Shown one piece after another: positions 11,419 through 19,266 of a stretch of DNA of 64,000 bases (positions within the stretch are counted from its first letter, which is position 1; every line of letters starts with the position of its first letter). The stretch spans positions 806,001 through 870,000 of the forward strand of contig NZ_PGFI01000011.1 of the NCBI RefSeq assembly GCF_002797755.1. The letters are read 5' to 3'. The notes under the pieces were generated by a model, which saw only the letters and a list, made by a program, of their open reading frames with translations, was not told the origin of the DNA and ran no database searches. Position numbers and translations under genes: made by a program. Source of the stretch: Brevirhabdus pacifica (GTDB lineage: Bacteria > Pseudomonadota > Alphaproteobacteria > Rhodobacterales > Rhodobacteraceae).

Positions 11419-11440
11419 TTGACCTAACGTGAGGTTGCAA
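11419..11440 (+). promoter_or_regulatory. MerR-type operator-like dyad with TTGACC
   Basis: The sequence CTTGACCT-N6-AGGTTGCAAG is a near-perfect dyad (CTTG..ACCT / AGGT..CAAG) overlapping a good -35 hexamer, TTGACC. This arrangement resembles promoters activated by MerR-family regulators. No good -10 and no downstream coding gene are seen. If active, it would transcribe the stem-loop that begins 6 nt further on. Confidence 0.35.
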
Positions 11441-11445
11441 GCAGT

Positions 11446-11516
11446 GACGATGGCGACCCGGCAGGTGTAGCACCCGCCTCACCCCCTCGCTCCCACATCT
11501 GACGGGCGCCATCGTC
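11446..11516 (+). ncRNA. Candidate structured RNA / long stem-loop
   Basis: Arms GACGATGGCG(A)CCCG (11446-11460) and CGGGCGCCATCGTC (11503-11516) pair over 14 bp with one bulged A. They close a 42-nt interior that contains a smaller GCAGGTG/CACCCGC hairpin (11462-11478). The strand is uncertain; plus is chosen because of the promoter-like dyad just upstream. A six-codon frame, ATG...TAG (11449-11469), lies in the left arm. I do not recognise a known RNA family. Confidence 0.35.
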
Positions 11517-11757
11517 TCCTTGCACAGCCCCTCAACGGCGCGTTCCCTTTGCGCCCGGTTCCGCACTGGTGCGGAAAGGGGGGGCAGGGAAGCCGCTTTC
11601 GGCATCCGCCTCCCATCCTCTGCGATGACCAGTCCTATTCGGCGTGTCTCGGCGTGCTCGTCCCCGGACAGACACCGGTGGCCCGGGCAGGGACGCCTGG
11701 CCCCTCACCACATCAATGAACAGGAAGCCATCCGCGCCGTCGGCGCGGGCGTCCGGT

Positions 11758-11805
11758 CAGAAGCTCAGCCGATCAGAAGCCCAGCCAATCAGAAGCTCAG
11801 CGCGG
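11758..11805. repeat. 16-bp tandem repeat, about three copies, over the end of the ggt-family gene
   Basis: The unit cagaagctcagccgat is at 11758-11773, cagaagcccagccaat follows at 11774-11789, and a third copy matching over its first 12 bases is at 11790-11805. On the minus strand each unit carries the Leu-Ser-Phe-stop coding tail of the gene, so the gene end has been locally duplicated. Confidence 0.85.
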
Positions 11806-13375
11806 CGCCGTCTGCGCGGGGGTCGGTCGCGGTCTCGACCAGGCCGCCGGCATGGCGCACCACGGCACCCGCGTGCCCCGTCAGGTCGCTGAAGCCGGGC
11901 AGCATCTCGACCTGGTGGCCCGCCTGGCGCAGCTTCTCGACCAGAGCCGGGTCGACGCGGTCCTCGATCTTCAGCGAGGTCGTGTCATCTCCCCAGGTCT
12001 TCCCAAGCAGCCAGCGCGGCGCGGTGATCGCCTGTTGCAGGTCCATGCCGAACTGCACGTGGCGGGTGAAGACCGCGGCCTGAGTCTGAGGCTGTCCTTC
12101 GCCGCCCATGGTGCCATAGGCCATCACCCGACCGTCGCGCAGATGCGCCAGCGCCGGGTTCAGCGTGTGGAAGGGGCGCCGCCCCGGGCCAAGCTGGTTC
12201 GGCCCCTCGTGGAGGGTGAAGCCCGCGCCGCGGTTCTGGAAGAACACGCCCGTCTCGGGGCAGGTCAGCCCCGATCCGAATTCCCAGAACACGCTCTGGA
12301 TGAAGCTGACGACCGTGCCGTCGCTGTCGGTGGCGCCCATCCAGATCGTATCGCCCTCGGCCGGCTCGTAGGGCCAGGCAAGGGCCCGTTCAGGATCGAT
12401 CCGCGCAGCCATGGCGTCGAGCGCCGGGGCGGTCAGCCACTCCTGCGCCGGCACCGTCATGTGGGCGGGATCGCCCAGCTCGGCGTTGCGGCGGATGAAG
12501 GCCTGTTTGGTGGCCTCGATCAGCCCGTGCAGATGGGCGAACCCCTCGCCCTGGCTGACACCCAGCCGGTCGAAGATCCCGAGGATCCCGAGGGAGGCGA
12601 CGCCTTGGGTCGGCGCCGTCATGTTGAACAACTGGCCCGCCGAGGTCTCGAGCGTCAGGGGCGTCACCTGCCGTGCCTCGAACCCCGCCAGATCGTCGGC
12701 GCGCAGGGGGCTGCCCTCGGCCTCGAGGAAGGCAGCGTGGGTCTGCGCCAGGGGCCCTTGGTAAAAGCTGCGCAGGCCATTCTCGGCCAGGTGGCGAAGC
12801 GTGCCGCCCAGGGCGGCCTGCACCAGCCGGTCGCCGGCGCGGGGCGGCGCCCCGTCCAGCAGGAAGGTCGGCGCAAAGCCGGTCACGTCGCGCAGGCCCG
12901 CCAGCTTGTCGGTGGTGCAATCGGCCTGGTTGCCGGTGACGGCGATTCCGCCCTCCGCGTGGCCGATCGCGTCGGCCAGAAGCACCGAGAGGGGCAGGCG
13001 CCGTTCGGCGGGCACCAGCGACAGGGCCTTCTCCCAGCCGCTGATTGTGCCCGGGACGGTCAGCGCCGCCAGCCCGCCACGGGCGGGAATTGCCGTCTCA
13101 TGCCCGTGACGGGCGTAGAACTCCGGCGTCGCCAGTGCCGCCGCCGTGCCGCAGGCCGAGATGCCGACGGGCGCGGTGCCCGGACGGTGGATGATCCAGA
13201 ACCCGTCGCCGCCGATCCCGTTCATGTGCGGGTAGGTGACCGCGATGGTGGCGGCGGCCGCGACCATCGCCTCGATCGCGGTGCCGCCCTGGGCAAGGAT
13301 GTCGCGGCCCGCCAGCGCGGCGGCCCGATGGGGGGCGGTCATGCCGCCGTTCAGTCCAAGGGATGCTTTGAGCAT
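11789..13375 (-). CDS. Gamma-glutamyltransferase family Ntn-hydrolase (possible oxamate amidohydrolase type)
   Basis: This 528-residue protein belongs to the self-cleaving gamma-glutamyltransferase/cephalosporin-acylase family. The N-terminal large subunit runs to about residue 335. The maturation site is Gly-Asp-Thr in EGDTIWMGATDSDGTVV, the Thr being the expected nucleophile, followed by the conserved QSVFWEFGSG. No signal peptide is present, unlike periplasmic Ggt; cytoplasmic members include oxamate amidohydrolase HpxW. It is the last gene of a dctP-dctQ-dctM-ggt run, with its ATG one base past the dctM stop, so it probably acts on the compound imported by that TRAP system. The substrate is not known. 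Its stop lies in a 16-bp tandem repeat. Confidence 0.8.
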   Translation of the reverse strand: MLKASLGLNGGMTAPHRAAALAGRDILAQGGTAIEAMVAAAATIAVTYPHMNGIGGDGFWIIHRPGTAPVGISACGTAAALATPEFYARHGHETAIPARGGLAALTVPGTISGWEKALSLVPAERRLPLSVLLADAIGHAEGGIAVTGNQADCTTDKLAGLRDVTGFAPTFLLDGAPPRAGDRLVQAALGGTLRHLAENGLRSFYQGPLAQTHAAFLEAEGSPLRADDLAGFEARQVTPLTLETSAGQLFNMTAPTQGVASLGILGIFDRLGVSQGEGFAHLHGLIEATKQAFIRRNAELGDPAHMTVPAQEWLTAPALDAMAARIDPERALAWPYEPAEGDTIWMGATDSDGTVVSFIQSVFWEFGSGLTCPETGVFFQNRGAGFTLHEGPNQLGPGRRPFHTLNPALAHLRDGRVMAYGTMGGEGQPQTQAAVFTRHVQFGMDLQQAITAPRWLLGKTWGDDTTSLKIEDRVDPALVEKLRQAGHQVEMLPGFSDLTGHAGAVVRHAGGLVETATDPRADGAALSF

Positions 13376-13376
13376 G

Positions 13377-14702
13377 TTACCACCCGATAGCTTCGGGTAG
13401 CCACAGGGCCAGAGCCGGATAGAAGAAGACCAGCGCCACGCCGACGAGCTGGATTGCGATGAAGGGCAGCACGCCGCGATAGATGTCCCCGGTCGAGACC
13501 TCGGGCGGGGCGACCCCCTTGAGGAAGAAAAGTGCCCAGCCGAAAGGCGGTGTCAAGAACGAGGTTTGCAGGTTCACGCCCACCAGGATCGCGATCCAGG
13601 CCATGTCCACCCCGGCCTGGTGGAAGATCGGCAGAAAGAGCGGCAGGGCGATGTAGGAAATCTCGATCCACTCAAGGAAAAAGCCCAGCACAAAGAGGAT
13701 CAGCATCAGGAACAGGATCTGCCCGTCCAGCCCGCCCGGCACCAGGGCAAAGCTGTCCTGGACCATGCGCTCGCCGCCCAGGCCGCGGAAGGCAAGGCCG
13801 AAGGGTTGGGCGAAGATGAGGATGAGGAAGACCATGGCGCTGGTGACGAAGGCCGCGCGCACCGCCCCGGTCAGCACCTTGCGGTTCAGCCGCCCGGCCA
13901 TCGCCGCCAGCACCACGCTGCCCAACGCCCCCATTGAGGCGGCTTCGGTCGGTGCCGCCACCCCGCCGATGATCGAGCCCAGAACCAGAACGATCAGGGC
14001 AATGGGCGGCAGCACCACCTTCACCAGCTTGCCCGCCAGAGCGCGGGGCGAGGTCAACGCCCGCTCCGCCGCCGGGATGGCCGGCACCGCCGCCGGCCGC
14101 ACCAGTCCGAGGACAAGCACGTAGGCCACGAAAAGCCCCGCCAGCATCAGCCCCGGGATCAGCGCCGCCGCGAACAGGGTGCCCACCGACTCGCCCATGA
14201 TGTCGGCCAGCAGGATCAGCACCAGGCTGGGCGGGATGATCTGGCCCAGTGTCCCCGAGGCGCAGATCACCCCGGAGGCCACGCCCGCGTCGTAGCCGCG
14301 GTTGATCAGCGGGCCCAGGGCGATCAGCCCCATGGTCACCACCGTCGCCCCCACCACGCCCGAGGCCGCGCCCATCAGCACCCCAACCAGGATGATCGCC
14401 AGCGCCATGCCGCCGCGCAGCCCGCCCATGGCCAGGCCGATGACCTCTATCAGGTCCTCGGCTATTCGGGATTTTTCCAGCATTATGCCCATGAATATGA
14501 ACAGTGGCAGCGCCAGCAGCGTGTAGTTCGTCACCACCCCGAAGACCCGCGCGGGCAGCAGGGTGAACAGCATCGTGCCGAAGCCGAGGTAGCCGAAGAC
14601 CAGGCCGGTGGCGCCCAGGCAGATGGCCACCGGAAACCCGATCAGGAGCATCACGAAGAAAGCGCCGATCATGCACAGCGCCAAGATTTCAGTATAGGGC
14701 AA
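13377..14702 (-). CDS. TRAP transporter large permease (DctM)
   Basis: This 441-residue inner-membrane protein is the ion-coupled transport subunit of a tripartite ATP-independent periplasmic system. It has about 12 hydrophobic segments and the DctM hallmarks GFPVAICLGATGL near residue 22, SGVVGATVVTMGLIALGPLI near residue 115, and QIIPPSLVLILLAD near residue 155. The start appears to be TTG 14702 without a clear ribosome site; this matches the usual DctM N-terminus. It lies 39 bp after dctQ and almost touches the ggt-family gene. The substrate is set by the DctP component encoded upstream. Confidence 0.92.
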   Translation of the reverse strand: MPYTEILALCMIGAFFVMLLIGFPVAICLGATGLVFGYLGFGTMLFTLLPARVFGVVTNYTLLALPLFIFMGIMLEKSRIAEDLIEVIGLAMGGLRGGMALAIILVGVLMGAASGVVGATVVTMGLIALGPLINRGYDAGVASGVICASGTLGQIIPPSLVLILLADIMGESVGTLFAAALIPGLMLAGLFVAYVLVLGLVRPAAVPAIPAAERALTSPRALAGKLVKVVLPPIALIVLVLGSIIGGVAAPTEAASMGALGSVVLAAMAGRLNRKVLTGAVRAAFVTSAMVFLILIFAQPFGLAFRGLGGERMVQDSFALVPGGLDGQILFLMLILFVLGFFLEWIEISYIALPLFLPIFHQAGVDMAWIAILVGVNLQTSFLTPPFGWALFFLKGVAPPEVSTGDIYRGVLPFIAIQLVGVALVFFYPALALWLPEAIGW

Positions 14703-14741
14703 GGGGGTCTCGATCTTTGTCAGGTGTATCGGGAAGGGGCG

Positions 14742-15254
14742 TCAGGGCCGGCGGGCGAGAAGCCGTTGCAGCGCTTCGCCCAGCATGGCTACCGCTTGCA
14801 GCGCCAGCAGCGCGAAGGCGATCGGAAGCACGGATTTCAGCAGGTAGCGATAGCCCAGCCCGCCGGGATCCGGTGAGCCCTCGTTGATCGAGTAGCTGCT
14901 TTGCACATAGGCCAGGCTGAGCCACGCGATGATGAGAGAGATGGCCATCAGCAACAGCGCCGCGCCCGTGTCGATCAGGGCCTGCCGGCGCGACGACATG
15001 CGGGCGTAAAAGATGTCGACCCGCACCTCGCCCCCCTGGTTCAGCCCGTAGGACATCCCCAGGAGTGCCGCCGCGCTCATCAGGTGCCACTCGGCTTCCT
15101 GAAGGGCGACGCTGCCGAAGCCGAAGAGGTAACGGGCCAGCACGTTGAAGCTGACGACGCAGACCAGCGCCAGCCCGAGCCAGGCGCTGATCTGTCCGAT
15201 GTGGCGCACGAGGGCGGAGGCCCCGTGCGCCAGGATTGCGACCGTGCGCATCAT
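14742..15254 (-). CDS. TRAP transporter small permease (DctQ)
   Basis: This 170-residue inner-membrane protein has four hydrophobic segments, the usual DctQ topology. It joins the DctP-bound substrate to DctM. Conserved features are FNVLARYLFGFGSVALQEAEW near residue 40 and GGEVRVDIFYARMS near residue 75. I chose ATG 15254 because it lies 6 nt after the dctP stop with GAGG overlapping that stop; a frame extending to 15305 would overlap dctP by 46 bp. Confidence 0.88.
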   Translation of the reverse strand: MMRTVAILAHGASALVRHIGQISAWLGLALVCVVSFNVLARYLFGFGSVALQEAEWHLMSAAALLGMSYGLNQGGEVRVDIFYARMSSRRQALIDTGAALLLMAISLIIAWLSLAYVQSSYSINEGSPDPGGLGYRYLLKSVLPIAFALLALQAVAMLGEALQRLLARRP

Positions 15255-15259
15255 CGCCC

Positions 15260-16339
15260 TCAGGACGGCAGCGCGAAGAGCGGGGCCTCGGAGATCCGGG
15301 ACCACGCCTGGTGCTCGGCTTTGAAGGCCATGAAGGCGTCATGCACCTTGCGGGTGGCGGGATCGGCAGCGGCGCCCTCCTCGAGCACCTTGTCGGTGAC
15401 CGATTTCAGCTCTGCCACCACGTCTTCGGGCAGCACGTCGGCGATCACGCCCTCGTTCTCGACCAGATCCTTCAGGGCCGCGGCATTGTTGGCCTCGGAC
15501 CAGGCATGGCTTTCGAGGTTGCAGGCCATGGCGGCGGTCTCGACGATGGCTTTCAGATCGTCGGGCAGGCTGTCCCAGGCCGCCTTGCCGATCAGCAGCT
15601 CGGTGGTGTTCGACGGCTCGTGCCAGCCGGTGGTGTAGTAGTATTTCGCGGCGTTCTGCAGGCCCAGGCGCCGGTCCTGGTAGGGGCCCACGAACTCGGC
15701 CGCGTCGATCACACCACGCTCGAGCGCGGGGAAGATCTCGCCGCCCGGAAGCAGTTTCACGTCGACTCCAAGCTGGGCATAGACCTTGCCGGCCAGGCCC
15801 GGGATACGCATCTTCAGCCCGTCGAAATCGGCGACCGTCTCGATCGGCTTGCGGAACCAGCCGGTCATCTGCACGCCGGTGTTGCCCATCGGCAGGGCCT
15901 TCATGCCCAGCGGCGCGTAAAGCTCGTCCCACAGCTCCATGCCGCCGGCGTGGTAGAGCCAGGCGTTCATCCCCTGGAAGTTCAGGCCGAAGGGCACGGT
16001 GGTGAAATACTGGGCCGCCGGCAGCTTGCCCGCCCAGAAATAGGCGTTGGCGGCGTTCATCTCGACCGCGCCCGAGCGCACGGCGTCAAACCCTTCGAGG
16101 GCGGGGATCAGCTCGCCGGCGGCGAAATGCTGGATTGTCAGCCGTCCGTCGGACATGGCGGCGACCTTCTTGCAGAAGTCGGTCGGGCTGCCGGGCCCCT
16201 CGACGTAGAAGGGCGAGCCGGGCCCGTAGGCGTTGGTCATCTTCCAGTTGAAGGAGGTCTGCGCCCGGGCGATCGAGGGCGCGGCGAGGGGGGCCGCGGC
16301 CAGCGTGGTCCCGGCGGCGATGAACTTGCGTCGATGCAT
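15260..16339 (-). CDS. TRAP transporter substrate-binding protein (DctP family, TakP-like)
   Basis: This 359-residue periplasmic binding protein begins with a twin-arginine-like leader (MHRRKFIAAGTTLAAAPLA, then ARAQ). Its mature part resembles the 2-oxo-acid-binding TakP group: GLKMRIPGLAGKVYAQLG near residue 175 contains the Arg that usually contacts the substrate carboxylate, followed by ALERGVIDAAEFVGPYQD. It is the first gene of the minus-strand unit dctP-dctQ-dctM-ggt. A carboxylate, perhaps a 2-oxo acid or an amide-bearing acid processed by the Ggt-family enzyme, is the likely ligand. This is inference from family and context. Confidence 0.88.
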   Translation of the reverse strand: MHRRKFIAAGTTLAAAPLAAPSIARAQTSFNWKMTNAYGPGSPFYVEGPGSPTDFCKKVAAMSDGRLTIQHFAAGELIPALEGFDAVRSGAVEMNAANAYFWAGKLPAAQYFTTVPFGLNFQGMNAWLYHAGGMELWDELYAPLGMKALPMGNTGVQMTGWFRKPIETVADFDGLKMRIPGLAGKVYAQLGVDVKLLPGGEIFPALERGVIDAAEFVGPYQDRRLGLQNAAKYYYTTGWHEPSNTTELLIGKAAWDSLPDDLKAIVETAAMACNLESHAWSEANNAAALKDLVENEGVIADVLPEDVVAELKSVTDKVLEEGAAADPATRKVHDAFMAFKAEHQAWSRISEAPLFALPS

Positions 16340-16621
16340 TCCGAAAACTTTCTTGTTGGTCGGCTTCAGGTGCGCTCAGCCACACCGCTGGCCGGCGACA
16401 ACACAAGGCGCCGCGCCCGGCGGCAGGGGGCAAAAGCGCGCGTTTGCCCGCAATCTGCGCAAGGGGCAGGCGGATGCGCGAAAAATCGGCGCTTGCGTCA
16501 CGGGGCTGCCCGTGCCCGGCCGCCACCCGATCCCCGCCGCACCCGCACTGGCCGCGTCATGTCCCCCTCTTGATCCGGTGGCGGGGTTCGGGGATAACGG
16601 GCCAGCAAGCGGAGGATTTTC

Positions 16622-16933
16622 ATGCGCGCACGGATTTTTCAGCCGGCCCGATCGGCCACCTCCTCGGGGATGGCCAAGACCAGAAGCTGGTATCTTGAGT
16701 TTCTGCCCGCCGACGCCCGCGAGGTGGATCCGCTGATGGGCTGGACCAGCTCCGGCGATACCCAGTCGCAGGTCCGGCTGAAGTTCGACAGCTGCGAGCA
16801 GGCCCAGGAATACGCCCGCGATCACGGGATCGACGCGGTGGTCATGCAAAGCCACAAGCGCCGCCCCAACATCCGCGGCGGCGGCTATGGCGAGAATTTC
16901 GCCACCAACCGCCGGACCGTCTGGACCCACTGA
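16622..16933 (+). CDS. NADH:ubiquinone oxidoreductase accessory subunit, NDUFS4 family
   Basis: This 103-residue protein contains the ETC complex I conserved region: [38 protein letters not shown], and the C-terminal [20 protein letters not shown]. It is the bacterial counterpart of mitochondrial NDUFS4 (18 kDa), a supernumerary complex I subunit found in alphaproteobacteria. It acts at the matrix/cytoplasmic arm. The start ATG 16622 has GCGGAGGA 6 nt upstream. It stands apart from any nuo operon, as is usual, divergent from dctP and upstream of the tRNA-Arg gene. Confidence 0.93.
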   Translation: MRARIFQPARSATSSGMAKTRSWYLEFLPADAREVDPLMGWTSSGDTQSQVRLKFDSCEQAQEYARDHGIDAVVMQSHKRRPNIRGGGYGENFATNRRTVWTH

Positions 16934-17087
16934 CACCCAGCCCGCGCCGCAGCGGCCGGTAGCCCGCCCCCGTACGGGGCGGTCAGGACGCGTGCGGCCG
17001 GGGCCGGGTCTGCCCCCGGTGTTCGGCGTCCGCCACCGGAAGCTTGGCCTTGATCTTGCCCGGCCCCTCTTGCAAAGAAGGCCCAGC

Positions 17088-17164
17088 GGTCCCGTAGCTC
17101 AACAGGATAGAGCAGCTGACTTCTAATCAGCAGGTTCGGGGTTCGAGTCCTCGCGGGATCGCCA
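17088..17164 (+). tRNA. tRNA-Arg (anticodon TCT)
   Basis: This is a 77-nt cloverleaf. The acceptor GGTCCCG pairs with CGGGATC (one G-U), the anticodon stem is GCTGA/TCAGC, and the seven-base loop CTTCTAA gives anticodon TCT. The T-arm contains GGTTCGAGTCC, and CCA is encoded at 17162-17164. It reads AGA (and AGG) Arg codons, which are rare in this GC-rich genome. No integrase or att duplication is seen beside it. Confidence 0.95.
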
Positions 17165-17261
17165 GCCATCACATGCCATACCGGATGCCGCGCCCTCTCT
17201 GGCATGTCGGCAACAGCATCGGGCGGAAAATAAAAAATCAGATCCCTGGGAAACGCCCGGA

Positions 17262-17291
17262 TTTACATGGTTTGCACCTTGCAACTATGAT
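17262..17291 (+). promoter_or_regulatory. Putative promoter of the GntR gene with internal dyad
   Basis: TTTACA (17262-17267) and TATGAT (17286-17291) are separated by 18 bp, and the spacer carries the dyad TTGCA-N3-TGCAA (17272-17284). A dyad between -35 and -10 fits negative autoregulation by the GntR protein encoded downstream. Sequence match only. Confidence 0.45.
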
Positions 17292-17377
17292 CGGCGGGCG
17301 CTGTGGGTCGCGCCGGGCCCCGGTGGCGCACCGGACGGGTTTCGCACCTGCCGGTCTTCGCACTGGAGGAAGAGCGA

Positions 17378-18151
17378 ATGCCAGTCACCAAAACCCCGAC
17401 CCCCGGGCGACACAAGCTCAGCCGTCGCGGCAAGCTCATCATCAACCGCCAGCCCTTGCACATGCAGGTCGCCGACAGCATCCGCGCCATGATCGTGGCC
17501 GGCCGCTTCGCCGGCGGAGAGAAGGTTCCGGGCAACGAGCTGGCCGATGAGCTGGGCGTTTCACTGACGCCGTTGCGCGAGGCGCTGAAGGTCCTGGCGG
17601 GCGAACATCTGATCGAGCTGACGCCGAACCGGGGTGCCCGCGTGACCCCCGTCACCATCGACGAGACCCGGCATCTTTTCGAGGTGCTGGCCGGGCTTGA
17701 GGCGCTGGCGGCCGAACTGGCGGCGGCGCGCATCACCCCCACGCAGCTGCGCCGGATCAGCCAGAACCACGAGGAGATGCGACGGCATTTCGAGACCGGC
17801 GACCGGGCGAAGTATTTCGACGCCAACCGCCGCATCCACGATCTGGTGGTGGAATATGCTGAGAACCCGATCCTCAGCCAGCTGCGGTCGCAGCTGTCGG
17901 TGCGGGCGGAGCGGGCGCGATTCCTGTCCGTCGCCGTCGGCACCGGGCGCGGATTGGCGATGAGCGATCACGAGCTGCTGGTCGAGGCCCTGAGCCGCGG
18001 CGACGGGGCCGAGGCGCACCGGGTCTGGCGCAAGCACCTGCTGCGCTCGGGCGAGGAGTGCTGTGCCGTGCTGCGCCACGAGGCGTCGCAGCCCGTGGCC
18101 GGAGACGACGCGCAGGCACCCGCGCCGCCGGCCCCCGATCCCATCCCCTGA
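17378..18151 (+). CDS. GntR family transcriptional regulator, FCD type
   Basis: This 257-residue DNA-binding repressor or activator has a winged HTH at residues about 25-90 (QVADSIRAMIVAGRFAGGEK, then GVSLTPLREALKVLAGEHLI). The all-helical FCD ligand-binding domain is at about 100-230, with metal/acid-binding candidates in DANRRIHD and SDHELLVEAL. FadR-subfamily members usually sense organic acids. ATG 17378 is preceded by TGGAGGAAGAG. It is convergent with glpR (adjacent stops) and not in an operon, so its target is not evident. The only nearby candidates are its own promoter dyad and the TRAP/ggt unit beyond the tRNA. Confidence 0.88.
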   Translation: MPVTKTPTPGRHKLSRRGKLIINRQPLHMQVADSIRAMIVAGRFAGGEKVPGNELADELGVSLTPLREALKVLAGEHLIELTPNRGARVTPVTIDETRHLFEVLAGLEALAAELAAARITPTQLRRISQNHEEMRRHFETGDRAKYFDANRRIHDLVVEYAENPILSQLRSQLSVRAERARFLSVAVGTGRGLAMSDHELLVEALSRGDGAEAHRVWRKHLLRSGEECCAVLRHEASQPVAGDDAQAPAPPAPDPIP

Positions 18152-19009
18152 TCAGCCGCGCGCAGCCTCGCCCCGTTGTCCCGTCGCCGGGGCAGTCGCC
18201 GGATCCTCCGACCCGCGCCCCTCGCTTGCGATCCGTAACCGCGTGCCCCAGCTGGCGCAGCGCCCGGTCAGGTCGCGGGGCAGGGGGCGGTCGGTGAAGA
18301 ACGTGTCGATCTCGGAGAGGGAGGCGATCCGCGCCGGCGCACTGCGCTGAAACTTGGAATGGTCCGCCACCAGAAAGCTGCGCCGGGCCTGGCGGATGAT
18401 GGTCTGACTGACATGCACCTCCTGCACGTCGAAATCCAGCAGATCCCCCTCGGCATCCAGGGCCGAACAGCCGATGACCGCGAAATCGAATTTGAACTGG
18501 TTGATCGTGTCGATGGTCAGGTTGCCCACCAGCCCCCCGTCCGATCGCCGCAGGGTGCCGGCGGCGACGATCACCTGGCAATCGGGATTCGACACCAGGA
18601 TGTTGGCCACGTTCATGTTGTTGGTGATGACCAGCAGGTCGCGGTGGTCCAGCAACTCGCGGGCGACAGCCTCGGTCGAGGTGCCAATGTTCAGAAAGAC
18701 CGAGGCGCTGTCGGGGATCTCGCGGGCGCAGGCGCGGGCGATGGCGGATTTCGCTGGGTGGTTCAGGACGCGCCGGTCCTCATAGCCGATGTTCGACACG
18801 CCCGAGGGCAGGACCGCGCCACCATGGACCCGCTCCAACCGACCGGCCTCGGCCAGCTCGGCCAGGTCCCGGCGGATGGTCTGGACGGTGACGCCGAAAC
18901 GTTCGGCCAACCCCTCGACGGTGACCTTTCCCTCGGCGCGGGCGATATCCAGGATTTCCGGGTGGCGCAGGGTCTGGGACAAGATGATGTTCCTTTTGCT
19001 TCGTCGCAT
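18152..19009 (-). CDS. glpR: Glycerol-3-phosphate regulon repressor, DeoR family
   Basis: This is a 285-residue DeoR/GlpR-type repressor. The N-terminal HTH is in VEGLAERFGVTVQTIRRDL (residues about 27-45). The C-terminal sugar-phosphate sensor domain has NIGTSTEAVARELL and VIGCSALDAEG. It lies divergent from glpD, the usual arrangement for repression relieved by glycerol-3-phosphate, with TTCG/CGAA half-sites in the shared region. The start is ATG 19009, with AAGG just upstream; a TTG at 19036 would add nine residues. The last 30 or so residues (Pro/Gly/Arg-rich) extend past the normal domain end. Confidence 0.9.
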   Translation of the reverse strand: MRRSKRNIILSQTLRHPEILDIARAEGKVTVEGLAERFGVTVQTIRRDLAELAEAGRLERVHGGAVLPSGVSNIGYEDRRVLNHPAKSAIARACAREIPDSASVFLNIGTSTEAVARELLDHRDLLVITNNMNVANILVSNPDCQVIVAAGTLRRSDGGLVGNLTIDTINQFKFDFAVIGCSALDAEGDLLDFDVQEVHVSQTIIRQARRSFLVADHSKFQRSAPARIASLSEIDTFFTDRPLPRDLTGRCASWGTRLRIASEGRGSEDPATAPATGQRGEAARG

Positions 19010-19129
19010 CCTTGGCGAAATCCCGCGAAGAGGCAAGGGTGACGCCGAAAACGGCCCGATTTTTGAAATATGCCCTGTTAAACAAGGTTGGATAGCCCGA
19101 CCCGGGGGCTGACCTTCGTCCCGTCCAAC

Positions 19130-19197
19130 GTTCGGAATAATGTTCGCTTTGATCTTGATCGAACATCAATACCCTTTGAAAGGAAAAAAATCGAACA
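19130..19197. promoter_or_regulatory. glpR-glpD operator region, GlpR-like half-sites
   Basis: An inverted pair ATGTTCG (19140-19146) / CGAACAT (19160-19166) matches the E. coli GlpR half-site. Further half-sites are CGTTCGG (19129-19135) and TCGAACA (19191-19197). They lie in an AT-rich stretch between the divergent starts and should control both glpR and the glpD-glpK operon. The spacing between arms (13 bp) is wider than in E. coli. Confidence 0.65.
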
Positions 19198-19266
19198 GGT
19201 CGGATTGACTCGGGCTTTCCGGCCGTGGTTTCCTCTGCCCTGCTCGACAATGGGAGGAACGTCCGG

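Larger units (their letters stand above)
11323..11788. other. 466-bp gene-free gap between convergent genes, with several dyads
   Basis: No convincing coding region is visible on either strand between the SulP gene and the gamma-glutamyltransferase-family gene. The gap holds an AT-richer 60 bp (11360-11410), a MerR-like dyad (11419-11440), a long stem-loop (11446-11516), an 18-bp near-palindrome (11559-11576, TTCCGCAC/GTGCGGAA), and the first copies of a 16-bp tandem repeat at its right end. Each is listed separately where it can be supported. Confidence 0.6.

Noticed and set aside
11446-11516. Fluoride riboswitch, because the minus strand reads GACGATGGCGCCCGTC
   Set aside because: The downstream conserved parts of the crcB motif are missing and no gene follows on that strand for it to control.
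17088-17164. tRNA-Arg as the attachment site of an integrated element
   Set aside because: No integrase, no repeated tRNA 3' end and no change in gene character beside it.
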